From positions 62,001 through 126,000 of the IMG/VR virus record IMGVR_UViG_3300037088_000361: a stretch of 64,000 nt of DNA. The stretch is one strand, 5' to 3'. Below the pieces are notes generated by a model that had not been told where the DNA came from, ran no database searches, and was given only the letters and a program-made list of their open reading frames with translations. This DNA is from a virus. Made by a program: the position numbers and the translations under genes. The stretch's first letter is position 1. Every line of letters begins with the position of its first letter. This document shows, piece after piece, positions 39,736 through 47,337 of the stretch.

Positions 39736-40395
39736 ATGGGAATCGGAATGGCAATCTTCGTAGTAGGCATCATCACTTTGATGGTCTTTAACCCCGGCTT
39801 CCGCAAGGTTGGATTCATCCTCGGCGGGGTCTCCGCCGTCCTGTTCGTCGTCGTCCTCGTTGGTTCCTCATATTGGGAGGAATGCGACCGTGTCAAGGGG
39901 GTTGCTATTGACCAAGCTCAGCACGAGCGTTATGTGGCGATTGCAAAGTGTGGTCATCCTGCCGGTTACGTCCCTGACGTGTTCGATATCTCCATCGCTG
40001 AAACTACCAATAGCAATAACCCTAATGAGAGCGTCCAACAAATCTGTGCCGATGACTTACAGAAATCCCTAAAAGAGTATAAGCTTCAGGACGACCAGCA
40101 AAGAGCAGCCGCCAAAAGGAATATCAGACAGGCAGCCATCGCCAAGGCTAATGCGCTTCCCCCCAACGTCGTGAGAAGGAACAACAATGGCACACAGTTC
40201 TTATGCCGTGACTCGGAGAATCACGTATCTGGTATGTCCTATGTTCAGTTTGACACTGGAACGGTTGTAGAATATCTGAACGGCTTGAAATACGAACCCA
40301 ACGTCTACAAACGGAAAGCCGACAGCTTTGACACCAGTGCCCACGCTGTCACGGCAGCCCGTGAGTATGCTATAGCCAATTGTCCAGCGTTGTAG
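39736..40395 (+). CDS. Membrane-anchored protein of unknown function
   Basis: A 219-residue protein starts MGIGMAIFVVGIITLMVFNP at ATG 39736 after GGGAGG; the frame opens earlier but overlaps the endonuclease. Two hydrophobic segments (3-19, 27-47) anchor a soluble domain with a helical region rich in Gln/Arg/Ala (about 125-150) and six Cys spread along it. The soluble part may face the periplasm. No family recognised. Confidence 0.75.
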   Translation: MGIGMAIFVVGIITLMVFNPGFRKVGFILGGVSAVLFVVVLVGSSYWEECDRVKGVAIDQAQHERYVAIAKCGHPAGYVPDVFDISIAETTNSNNPNESVQQICADDLQKSLKEYKLQDDQQRAAAKRNIRQAAIAKANALPPNVVRRNNNGTQFLCRDSENHVSGMSYVQFDTGTVVEYLNGLKYEPNVYKRKADSFDTSAHAVTAAREYAIANCPAL

Positions 40396-40423
40396 GCGAC
40401 CGTGTCGCCAGAAAGAGGTTCAT

Positions 40424-40774
40424 ATGGGACGTTCAAGGTATGATGACCCGGATTTCAGCGGTCCCGCTTGGAATGCAATGTGGACGAGTATCCGTGAAGA
40501 TAGAAAAATCAAAGAGAAAGTCATGGTCAAGGCCAAGGCTCTGCGTGAGTTTTCCGCCACATACGCCACGACCTTAGCCCCTAACTCCGAAGCCGAACTC
40601 AACGAGATTGCCAAGTATGTGCGTGAGGCTAAGCCTTGGGATTACGACCTCACTTCTAACGAAGTCCTCAATCTGGCAAAGGGGGTTCAGGCTGACCTTA
40701 ATCCCAAGCCAGCCGTAAAGCCTGATGTTGAAGATTTTCATCCGACGACTTGTGTGTGGGAGACTCCAACTTAA
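40424..40774 (+). CDS. Small protein of unknown function
   Basis: A 116-residue protein starts MGRSRYDDPDFSGPAWNAMW at ATG 40424 after AGAGG. It is helical and charged, with a Pro-rich C-terminal third. An 18-nt perfect inverted repeat sits on its stop codon. Function unknown. Confidence 0.65.
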   Translation: MGRSRYDDPDFSGPAWNAMWTSIREDRKIKEKVMVKAKALREFSATYATTLAPNSEAELNEIAKYVREAKPWDYDLTSNEVLNLAKGVQADLNPKPAVKPDVEDFHPTTCVWETPT

Positions 40775-40792
40775 CCAAGGCTCAAGCCTTGG
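40775..40792 (+). terminator. Hairpin after the gene at 40424
   Basis: CCAAGGCT / AGCCTTGG (40775-40782, 40785-40792) form a perfect 8-bp stem with a two-base centre (CA) immediately after the stop codon. No long T-run follows, so it may act as an RNA-stabilising stem or rho-assisted end. Confidence 0.45.
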
Positions 40793-40852
40793 CTTACCTC
40801 GCACGGCTCGACGACGGGTTTGTCGGTAAGCACTATAAAGTCTTTGGGACTT

Positions 40853-40861
40853 AGTATTATC
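40853..40861 (+). promoter_or_regulatory. Recurrent AGTATTATC box
   Basis: AGTATTATC lies only 6 nt before the start codon at 40867, a spacing that would give a nearly leaderless message if it is a -10 element. Confidence 0.35.
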
Positions 40862-40866
40862 CCGGT

Positions 40867-41649
40867 ATGGACAACACACCGTTCAGACCGGGAATATCAT
40901 CCTCCGAATACCCCCCCATCACGCAACTTCTCCTGCGTAAGTCTCCCAAACCCTTCAATATCCTCATTGGCGAGGACATCCATCAAATCAGATTCGCTGA
41001 GAAGACCCTTGGGCTCAAGCATCATATCGTTGAGAAGGTTACGGACGCCGACCTGCTTACCGGGGAGCCTTGTCTCCTGTGCATCACGACCAGCAGGGTG
41101 GTGGACATCTCCGAGAGCGTCAGGGACAAGACCTCGTTCTGGTCCATAGGACCCATCAGGAAGGGCTCGGCGGCCGCTAGCGCCATCGTTAAGCACGCCG
41201 CGACTGCGCTGGGCGGCAAGATGCCCGACAAGGATGCTTTGCAACGGATAGCCGACACTTTGGCCAGCGAGGGAGTAGGGGATATCCACATCGCCATCTG
41301 GAAGGCGGTCTGGCTCCTGTTGGGTCCTCCTTTAGAGGAGCCCAAAAGGTGGGTAGACCCATGGGAGAATTACACTGGGTGGCTTCGCCCGGACATTGAC
41401 CCGATGTATAGGCTCAACAGCCTCTTCAAGGATTTGAGCGCCTACACCTTCATCATGTCAGGCGAGGTGGAGTCTCTCAAGAAAGCCGGGCTGAGCATGT
41501 CCCCCTCGAAGGTGAAGTACCTGTCGAGTCTAAAGCTCCATGTTAACAAGGTATATGAGACTCTCCGGGAACTGTCCTCTTGGAGGATGAAAAACGGGGA
41601 CCCTTATCTTTCCGCTATGAGGATTGCGGGAACATGGTCAGGGAGTTAA
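40867..41649 (+). CDS. Protein of unknown function in the replication block
   Basis: A 260-residue protein starts MDNTPFRPGISSSEYPPITQ at ATG 40867, with no Shine-Dalgarno. The segment FNILIGEDIHQIRFAEKTLG followed by CLLCITTSRV and a helical C-terminal half loosely recalls the delta subunit of clamp loaders, but no motif is diagnostic. It lies just before the HU-like and SSB-like genes. Treat as unknown. Confidence 0.65.
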   Translation: MDNTPFRPGISSSEYPPITQLLLRKSPKPFNILIGEDIHQIRFAEKTLGLKHHIVEKVTDADLLTGEPCLLCITTSRVVDISESVRDKTSFWSIGPIRKGSAAASAIVKHAATALGGKMPDKDALQRIADTLASEGVGDIHIAIWKAVWLLLGPPLEEPKRWVDPWENYTGWLRPDIDPMYRLNSLFKDLSAYTFIMSGEVESLKKAGLSMSPSKVKYLSSLKLHVNKVYETLRELSSWRMKNGDPYLSAMRIAGTWSGS

Positions 41650-41663
41650 AACCTTGGTGGAGT

Positions 41664-41672
41664 AGTATTATC
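41664..41672 (+). promoter_or_regulatory. Recurrent AGTATTATC box
   Basis: AGTATTATC lies 31 nt before the HU-like gene, identical to the copies at 40853 and 9874. Confidence 0.4.
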
Positions 41673-41702
41673 CTTTGACGGAGAGGAATAAGGATTAAGC
41701 AA

Positions 41703-42080
41703 ATGGCCAGTTCCCGTATCGGTTTAGAGATTCTCATAGGCAAGGTAGCTGTAGCCTTCAAGGTTAGGAAGAAGGAGGCAAAGCTGATTGTAGAGAGGGT
41801 AATCGTCTGCTTGGAGCAGACTCTCCTTGACAACCTTGAGACCGATGGATTCGTCATAAAATTGAACAAGTTCGGAAAGCTCACCATCCGGCATCGGGCG
41901 GCGAGCCTACGAAAAATTCCCCTCACGGGGGAAATCAAGATGACGAGCAGGAAGCGCAAGGTAAAGTTCGTGACTCTCGGGAAGCTTCGAGAGCAGGAGA
42001 AGGCACCTGCGGCATCATCCTCCCCGTCACCTGCAACACCCCAATCCCAGACAACAACCCAGGAGGTTAGCCAGCAATGA
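41703..42080 (+). CDS. HU/IHF-like DNA-binding protein
   Basis: A 125-residue protein starts MASSRIGLEILIGKVAVAFK at ATG 41703. Two N-terminal helices, then the beta segment GFVIKLNKFGKLTIRHRAASLRK matching the HU/IHF arm region (G-x-V-x-L-x-x-F-G-x-F), then a basic strand VKFVTLGKLRE and an acidic/Pro-rich tail not found in HU. It should bend DNA. Its stop overlaps the ATG of the SSB-like gene, so the two are co-expressed. Confidence 0.8.
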   Translation: MASSRIGLEILIGKVAVAFKVRKKEAKLIVERVIVCLEQTLLDNLETDGFVIKLNKFGKLTIRHRAASLRKIPLTGEIKMTSRKRKVKFVTLGKLREQEKAPAASSSPSPATPQSQTTTQEVSQQ

Positions 42081-43039
42081 AACAATTCTCAGCCGACGAT
42101 GAGCTTGCGGATATCGCACCCAGGACTCAAACACAACCTGCACCTCAAACACAATCAGCACCTTCGCCAATAGCACTAGGAACGGCACCAGCCGCCTCCG
42201 GTCCAGCCTCTGCACCAGCGGCAGCACCCCCACCACCACCCGCTGCGCAGACATTCGCCCAGCCGGACATTGACGACGACCTCCCTACGGGTGGCCAGCA
42301 GCAGGCTACCAGCGGCAAGACCTCCGCTCAAGGTGACCTAGTCGGGGAAGAGGTATCTTGGGAGGACGAGGAGCTTGCCAAGACGGGAGACGGTCTCCAG
42401 CGCATCCGCCCGGAAAAGGGCAGCAACAAGGTGTCTCGTTTCGCCCTTCTTGATTTCCTTCCTGTCGGATGGAAGTATCCTACCCGTACTGCTCGCAACC
42501 ACTACGTCCCCACCAAGGAGGGCAAGCGCTGCCACATTTGCCTCGGGACTAGGGAGAACCCCTACGGCTATTGTTGCAAGCAGCTTGATGAGGAGGGGCA
42601 GACTCATATCGTGTGCCTTGCCCTTGAGTACACCAACGCCAACCCGACAAGCGGGAACTACGACAAGAACCCGGCAACCGGGCAGTACCCGCCCATCGAG
42701 TATCATATTGGCTTCCTTGACCTGTCCACTGCTCAGTACAAGCAGATTAAGGACTTGAAGGAAGAGGACAAGTCTATCTATGACGTTGACCTCGTTATGG
42801 CAAGGGACGGCAACCGTTACAAGTTTGCTGTTAAGTCCTCCAAGGCGGCCCGTTGGAAGCTCATTCCAGGGCTTGCCAAAGATGTCGAGGCGAAGTGTCA
42901 GCCATTCCTTCAGGACGGTGGGCGCAAGCTTACCAGGCGGCTGGGGAAGAAGACTTCCCTGCTTGAATGGAAGGCGCTTCTCGCCGGGGCTGCGGCTGGT
43001 GCCCAGGAAGCAAATTTGTCAAACATGGACGATTTGTGA
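42077..43039 (+). CDS. Single-stranded DNA-binding-like protein
   Basis: A 320-residue protein starts MKQFSADDELADIAPRTQTQ. Residues 1-85 are a low-complexity Pro/Ala/Gln linker. The core from about 110 contains RFALLDFLPVGWKYP, a zinc-like CHICLGTRENPYGYCCKQL (near 151), and strands LVMARDGNRYKFAVKSSKAA with KLIPG. Zinc-containing SSBs of phages such as T4 gp32 carry a similar zinc site within an OB-like core, but the acidic tail usual for partner binding is short here. The neighbouring HU-like, RuvC-like and RecA-like genes support a DNA-maintenance role. Confidence 0.65.
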   Translation: MKQFSADDELADIAPRTQTQPAPQTQSAPSPIALGTAPAASGPASAPAAAPPPPPAAQTFAQPDIDDDLPTGGQQQATSGKTSAQGDLVGEEVSWEDEELAKTGDGLQRIRPEKGSNKVSRFALLDFLPVGWKYPTRTARNHYVPTKEGKRCHICLGTRENPYGYCCKQLDEEGQTHIVCLALEYTNANPTSGNYDKNPATGQYPPIEYHIGFLDLSTAQYKQIKDLKEEDKSIYDVDLVMARDGNRYKFAVKSSKAARWKLIPGLAKDVEAKCQPFLQDGGRKLTRRLGKKTSLLEWKALLAGAAAGAQEANLSNMDDL

Positions 43040-43041
43040 TA

Positions 43042-43815
43042 TTAGGTATTAACTAGTTGTACATCAAAGAGAGGAGCAAATAGCTCCTCTCTTTTTCTTT
43101 CTTGCCTTAAAGTCTGTGCTTTTCTCATATTAGCAATGTGTTCTTGAGAGAACTCCCTACCTGTATTAGCTAGAGCTAGTTTTTGCTTGGTTTCTTCTAA
43201 ATGATGCTTCCCAAGCCAAGGAGCTTTTCCATAATTTGGATTCCTTTCGCCTTTTCTTGCTTCACACAATTTTCTCTTGGTTTCTTCAGATAGGTTTTCC
43301 CATCTGTGTGACTCTGACATTTTTTTACGAGTCTCTATAGATGCCCCCTTCCTGCCCTTCTGGGCATCAGACATTTTTTTACGATACTCAGGAGACTGCA
43401 TTCTATGTTTGGCTCCCTCTGACATCTTTCGCCTAGTTTCCTCAGTATGCCTGTGCCCCTTGAATCCCGGTATGCATTTCTTTCTCCACTCCTCTTTCTC
43501 CTCTCCGACCGGGCTGTATCCCCCGTCTCCTCCCGAAGTTTTGTTATACCCGGTATCGAGATGATTTGAATTGAACAGTGCAATGAAGTACTTTTCTCTT
43601 TCGGAAAGGAAAGCCTTTGAGGTGATGCCCCTCTCTAGTACTTCCAGCGTAAAGACCTTGGGTCCATACTTTATGATTGCTCGGTGTAAATGGAATCCTA
43701 ACCCCTTTCTAGCACAGCTTACATGCCTGCGCCACCGTTCTTGGACATTCTCCCCTATAAACTTTCCAACATAGATTTTCCCGTTTACAGTATTTATTAA
43801 CTTGTAGACCAGCAT
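43042..43815 (-). CDS. GIY-YIG homing endonuclease with NUMOD repeats
   Basis: A 257-residue minus-strand protein starts MLVYKLINTVNGKIYVGKFI at ATG 43815 after AGGGGACGG. The GIY-YIG domain (1-95) is followed by NUMOD3-type repeats (HTEETRRKMSEGAKHR, SPEYRKKMSDAQKG, IETRKKMSESHR, LSEETKRKLCEARKG). It is inserted between the SSB-like gene and a small gene; its 3' end lies 2 nt past the SSB-like stop. AT-rich codons. Confidence 0.9.
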   Translation of the reverse strand: MLVYKLINTVNGKIYVGKFIGENVQERWRRHVSCARKGLGFHLHRAIIKYGPKVFTLEVLERGITSKAFLSEREKYFIALFNSNHLDTGYNKTSGGDGGYSPVGEEKEEWRKKCIPGFKGHRHTEETRRKMSEGAKHRMQSPEYRKKMSDAQKGRKGASIETRKKMSESHRWENLSEETKRKLCEARKGERNPNYGKAPWLGKHHLEETKQKLALANTGREFSQEHIANMRKAQTLRQERKREELFAPLFDVQLVNT

Positions 43816-43893
43816 ATCCGTCCCCTATCTAGGAAACGGATAGTCTTAATTATATGGATGATTTATAGCAGGCTGGCCACATGGAGAGATTTG

Positions 43894-44166
43894 ATGAGCA
43901 CAGTCAATTACATGGACGGGAACATCTTCAGGGACGAGGGTTACCTGCAGGAGGCTAACCGCCAGTTTTTCCACCCTCTAGGGCTGGCCCTTGAGCTTGA
44001 CCCGAAGACCAGTACCCTCAAGATATGGGACTATCGGGACGACCCTGAGGGCATTACCTTTGACAAGACCGACCTCCAGCCGAAGGCAGCACATGTCGCC
44101 CAACTTGAGGGGAATCGGTATGCCGCCCGCAAGAAGGCGGTCGGATATTGGATACAACCGATTTGA
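43894..44166 (+). CDS. Small protein of unknown function
   Basis: A 90-residue protein starts MSTVNYMDGNIFRDEGYLQE at ATG 43894 after GGAGAG; the frame opens earlier at 43858 without a ribosome site. It has a small alpha/beta appearance. No motif recognised. Confidence 0.65.
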   Translation: MSTVNYMDGNIFRDEGYLQEANRQFFHPLGLALELDPKTSTLKIWDYRDDPEGITFDKTDLQPKAAHVAQLEGNRYAARKKAVGYWIQPI

Positions 44167-44182
44167 AGCTAATGAGGTTATT

Positions 44183-44452
44183 ATGTCAACATTACAGATG
44201 ATTGTATGCAACACTTCTGAAGATTGCGCCCAAGCAGCCGTTTCTATCTATAAGAAGAAGAAATGGAGGTGGGTAAGATACGGCGAGAAAGGAACATCCT
44301 ACTACATACCGAAAAAGAAAGACATCATTAAAACGCTTAAGGAGTTAGAAGAAGAAATTAAGGATGGTTGCACCGAGTCTGCAACTGGACGCCTCCACGT
44401 TTTCAAGGCGGGGAACGATTGCAAGTACTGCTTGGAATTAAAATCCCTATGA
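44183..44452 (+). CDS. Small basic protein of unknown function
   Basis: An 89-residue protein starts MSTLQMIVCNTSEDCAQAAV at ATG 44183 after TGAGG. It is rich in Lys and Tyr in the middle (YKKKKWRWVRYGEKG) and ends with CKYCLELK. Perhaps nucleic-acid-binding. Codons are AT-rich relative to the flanks. Confidence 0.65.
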   Translation: MSTLQMIVCNTSEDCAQAAVSIYKKKKWRWVRYGEKGTSYYIPKKKDIIKTLKELEEEIKDGCTESATGRLHVFKAGNDCKYCLELKSL

Positions 44453-44468
44453 AGAGTGTTTTAAGCTA

Positions 44469-45368
44469 ATGAAAAAATCCAAGGAAGTACCCCTTCGTTA
44501 TCCTGCGGTCATTCCAAGAGTTACAGATTGGTATATAGTGGGGTTAGACCCTTCACTATCCAGGACAGGTTATGCTTTGATGCACGTGGGAATCCCCAAG
44601 TGCGACTTTCCTGAAGGCGTCCCCTGCACGCATCCAGGATGTATTAGTCACAGCTCCCACCCTTGTGAGGTCTGCCATAGAATAGGTGGACGGCTTGATA
44701 GCTCAGCGGAGTGGCTGGAAGTCGGCTCAATAAAGCCTGAGACTTCCGCTAACCCCGTATGGATACGGAGCAAGGGTATGGCACTGTTTCTTAAGGACGC
44801 TATCAAGTGTTGGGCGACTTGGGAAGAGCAACGAAACATCGGTGTGCTCATATCCACAGAATTCCCAACTCCAAGAAACGATTTTTTGGTTAGTTTGAAT
44901 CGAATTATCCACTTGGTTTTCTTTGAGGATGACCTATGGAGACGGTTTGCCGCCGTGCGCATCCTTTCTCTCAATGCCAACACTCTTCGCAGTTTGATGG
45001 GTTTATCTAAAACTGGAAGGACTAATAAGTCTGAAAATATTATCCGTGCGTACGATTTTATTGACAAGCAGAGATTTCCGCATCTCGACCCCGATTCTTG
45101 CGATGCGGTGCTTCTCGCCATGATGGGAAGGCATGTAATCAGTCTTCTCCTTAATCGTCCGGCAGAGGTTCCGGCCAGGGTTTTGACCACTTTTTGCAGC
45201 GATGTACGGAAGCCCAAGGGTAAGGGGCGTAACTTGCGTATGGTCACATCGGGCATTCTCCATCGCCCAGAGTATTTCTATTCATACGAGGCTAAGCCGT
45301 TCGTATTTTGCGCAAGAGACGCATCCTCCCCTAAGGCTGGCCTAGACCGTAAGGAATATGTGATATAG
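44469..45368 (+). CDS. RuvC-like Holliday-junction resolvase
   Basis: A 299-residue protein starts MKKSKEVPLRYPAVIPRVTD at ATG 44469. The RuvC fold is shown by VGLDPSLSRTGYAL (D27), ISTEFPTP (E131) and DPDSCDAVLLAMMG (D212), the expected acidic residues. A zinc-like insert follows the first motif (PCTHPGCISHSSHPCEVCH, near 51-69). RuvC enzymes resolve four-way junctions before packaging. The C-terminal 70 residues are basic and may bind DNA. It lies among RecA- and SSB-like genes. Confidence 0.82.
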   Translation: MKKSKEVPLRYPAVIPRVTDWYIVGLDPSLSRTGYALMHVGIPKCDFPEGVPCTHPGCISHSSHPCEVCHRIGGRLDSSAEWLEVGSIKPETSANPVWIRSKGMALFLKDAIKCWATWEEQRNIGVLISTEFPTPRNDFLVSLNRIIHLVFFEDDLWRRFAAVRILSLNANTLRSLMGLSKTGRTNKSENIIRAYDFIDKQRFPHLDPDSCDAVLLAMMGRHVISLLLNRPAEVPARVLTTFCSDVRKPKGKGRNLRMVTSGILHRPEYFYSYEAKPFVFCARDASSPKAGLDRKEYVI

Positions 45369-45369
45369 T

Positions 45370-45528
45370 ATGGATTGTCCAAGGTGCAAAGGCTCACGAT
45401 GGGAGGCAGGCGGTCTAGTTCCCTCTGGATACTGTCAACGAACAATGGTCGCTGTATGTAAGATTTGCGGGTTAGTTGTCGGGGGACTCACAGCCGACAC
45501 TCCCATAGAGTTTGAAGAAGGGTCTTGA
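45370..45528 (+). CDS. Small zinc-ribbon protein, 52 residues
   Basis: ATG 45370 opens MDCPRCKGSRWEAGGLVPSG with a second pair CKIC, a two-pair zinc ribbon. In the same frame the sequence past the TGA (45526-45528) continues for 27 codons (SYPRWFNWEKEQADVATIRA and on) to a TAA beside the next ATG. That extension has no start codon of its own. Readthrough or a lost sense codon would give about 80 residues. Confidence 0.6.
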   Translation: MDCPRCKGSRWEAGGLVPSGYCQRTMVAVCKICGLVVGGLTADTPIEFEEGS

Positions 45529-45612
45529 AGCTATCCAAGGTGGTTTAACTGGGAAAAAGAACAGGCTGATGTTGCTACTATACGAGCCCAGATTACTAAA
45601 ACGGAGGGTTAA

Positions 45613-46974
45613 ATGGCGAAGGCAAAGGCGAAGGAAAAGACCAAGGATAAGGCATCGGAAAAGGGAAAGGGAAGGCTGCCCGAGGGACCGCCACGACTAT
45701 GGACGCCCGTCCAGCGGCGTGAGGCTTTCCTGCTTTCTCGCAAGGATGTCAAGTCCGACTTTCGCATCCTCGACAAGGACTTCAAGGAACCGTTGGTCCC
45801 CTATGGTCACTTCATCTTTGACTACGTCCTCGGTCTCGGAGGCATTGCCCGCCATGGACGTGTGACCCAGATACACGGGAACGAGGGCGCAGGAAAGACC
45901 ACCACGACCCTGTCCGTGGCCGCTTGGTACCAGAAGGCGACCGGGGAACCCATCGCCATCTTCGAGTACGAGCCTACTGCCTCGGCAAACTATGCCTGGG
46001 CACTGGGCATTGACCCCGAGTACTGTTTCTTTGAGCAGCCCACCGACCTGCACAAGTCCATCTATCGTCACGCCGAGCTTATGGAGAAGTTCGGCGTCCG
46101 CTTCTTCGTGGATGATTCAATTCCCTACATGGACACAAAGTATGACCTTGCCGACCTCAAGAGCGGCAAGGCATTCAGGTCTAACTATGGCAGTCACGCT
46201 AAGGGCATAACGGAGTTCTACCACAAGCTCCACCCGTACCTCCTTGAGCACGATGCACACCTGCTTATCGTTAACCAGACTCGTGCCCGCATCGACGATG
46301 ATGCCGAGAACGCCAGCAAGTGGAGCTACACCAACCGGGAGTACTCCTTGCCAGGAGGATATGAGGCGAGGTTCACCCCGTCCGTGATGATTGAGGAAAT
46401 TCTTGAGAGCGAGATACGCCCTTGGGAATGGGGTGATAAGATGCCCAAGGAGAAGGAGAAGTTCCTCCTCATCCAGCCCAAGGGTGCTGTCCTCAAGAAC
46501 TATCCGACAGCTAATCGGGTGAAGATACGTGTCCTCAAGAACAAGGTCACTGGCAAGGGGTTCCGAGAGGCGTTTATCTATGTTCGCCCGAACTTCGGCA
46601 TTGATGAGAACATGAGCATCCGTGAGCTTGCCGTTTCCTACGGTCTCATTGAGTCGGACGGCGGGAAGAAATGGTATATCGGAAAGTCCTCCGAGGATGC
46701 CATCGTGAGCTACAGTAGCAAGACCGAGCTTATCGAGGACATCGTCATCAAGCAGAATCCCGAGGTCCTCGGGAAGCTAAGGGGGATGGTTATTGATAGG
46801 GTGACCACCGACGACACTGAGCGCTTTATCGGAAGGCTATCCCCAAGTGAGCTTGCCTATGTGACCGAGCCGGAAGCTGGATTCGCCGACGAGGAATTCT
46901 TTGAGGAAGGGGTTCCTGCTCCCGAGCTTCCCGAGGGGGCGGTAAAAGATTTTAAGGTGGAAGAACTGGAGTAG
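45613..46974 (+). CDS. RecA/UvsX-like recombinase
   Basis: A 453-residue protein starts at ATG 45613 after GGAGGG. An N-terminal Lys/Ala-rich tail (1-25) precedes the RecA core: Walker A GNEGAGKT (89-96), IFEYEP and a strand near 195-215 with HDAHLLIVNQTRARID. The C-terminal third is a phage-type extension with an acidic end. It should form filaments on single-stranded DNA for strand exchange. The adjacent RuvC-like, SSB-like and Rad50-like genes form a recombination-dependent replication set. Confidence 0.85.
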   Translation: MAKAKAKEKTKDKASEKGKGRLPEGPPRLWTPVQRREAFLLSRKDVKSDFRILDKDFKEPLVPYGHFIFDYVLGLGGIARHGRVTQIHGNEGAGKTTTTLSVAAWYQKATGEPIAIFEYEPTASANYAWALGIDPEYCFFEQPTDLHKSIYRHAELMEKFGVRFFVDDSIPYMDTKYDLADLKSGKAFRSNYGSHAKGITEFYHKLHPYLLEHDAHLLIVNQTRARIDDDAENASKWSYTNREYSLPGGYEARFTPSVMIEEILESEIRPWEWGDKMPKEKEKFLLIQPKGAVLKNYPTANRVKIRVLKNKVTGKGFREAFIYVRPNFGIDENMSIRELAVSYGLIESDGGKKWYIGKSSEDAIVSYSSKTELIEDIVIKQNPEVLGKLRGMVIDRVTTDDTERFIGRLSPSELAYVTEPEAGFADEEFFEEGVPAPELPEGAVKDFKVEELE

Positions 46975-46977
46975 GGT

Positions 46978-47163
46978 ATGCAGACATATGAAGAAAGTGT
47001 TGAGTCTGGCGGTAAGTGCATTATTACTACTTACTGTATAGGCTATATCCTTGCCATGGTGATAAGCTGGTCACGCAGCATGAGCATTCATTTAGCTCTT
47101 TATCACGGAGCCTTATCGTGGGGCTATGTTCTGTGGTTTGCAATTAAGACTGGAAGATTATAA
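46978..47163 (+). CDS. Small membrane protein
   Basis: A 61-residue protein starts MQTYEESVESGGKCIITTYC at ATG 46978, three bases after the RecA-like stop. Hydrophobic segments are at about 16-31 and 36-57. Its stop overlaps the ATG of the truncated methyltransferase frame. Function unknown. Confidence 0.6.
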   Translation: MQTYEESVESGGKCIITTYCIGYILAMVISWSRSMSIHLALYHGALSWGYVLWFAIKTGRL

Positions 47164-47337
47164 TGACACATGGCTCTTTATTCACGGGAATCGGGGGATT
47201 TGACCTCGGATTCGAGCGGGTGGGATTTGATACCCGGTCATTAGCCATAAAGCAAACCGTCTGAAGGCTGAGAACACCCCTGAAGAGTTGATAGCCCTTG
47301 GAGAAAAGTTCAAAAATATCTATGAGAATATCCGGTA
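47163..47337 (+). pseudogene. Remnant of a DNA cytosine-5 methyltransferase gene
   Basis: ATG 47163 opens MTHGSLFTGIGGFDLGFERV, the first motif of C5 DNA methyltransferases (F-x-G-x-G SAM-binding), but stops at 47262 after 33 residues. A different frame then carries an intact-looking protein end, HKANRLKAENTPEELIALGE, ending at TAA 47335-47337, with no start. This looks like a deletion that joined a dcm 5' end to the 3' end of another gene, perhaps the one once between them. No methyltransferase catalytic PCQ motif remains. Confidence 0.65.

Noticed and set aside
45512-45865. Arg/Lys-rich plus-strand ORF over the start of the RecA-like gene
   Set aside because: It is a frame shadow of the Lys-rich RecA-like N-terminus; the true ATG at 45613 has GGAGGG.
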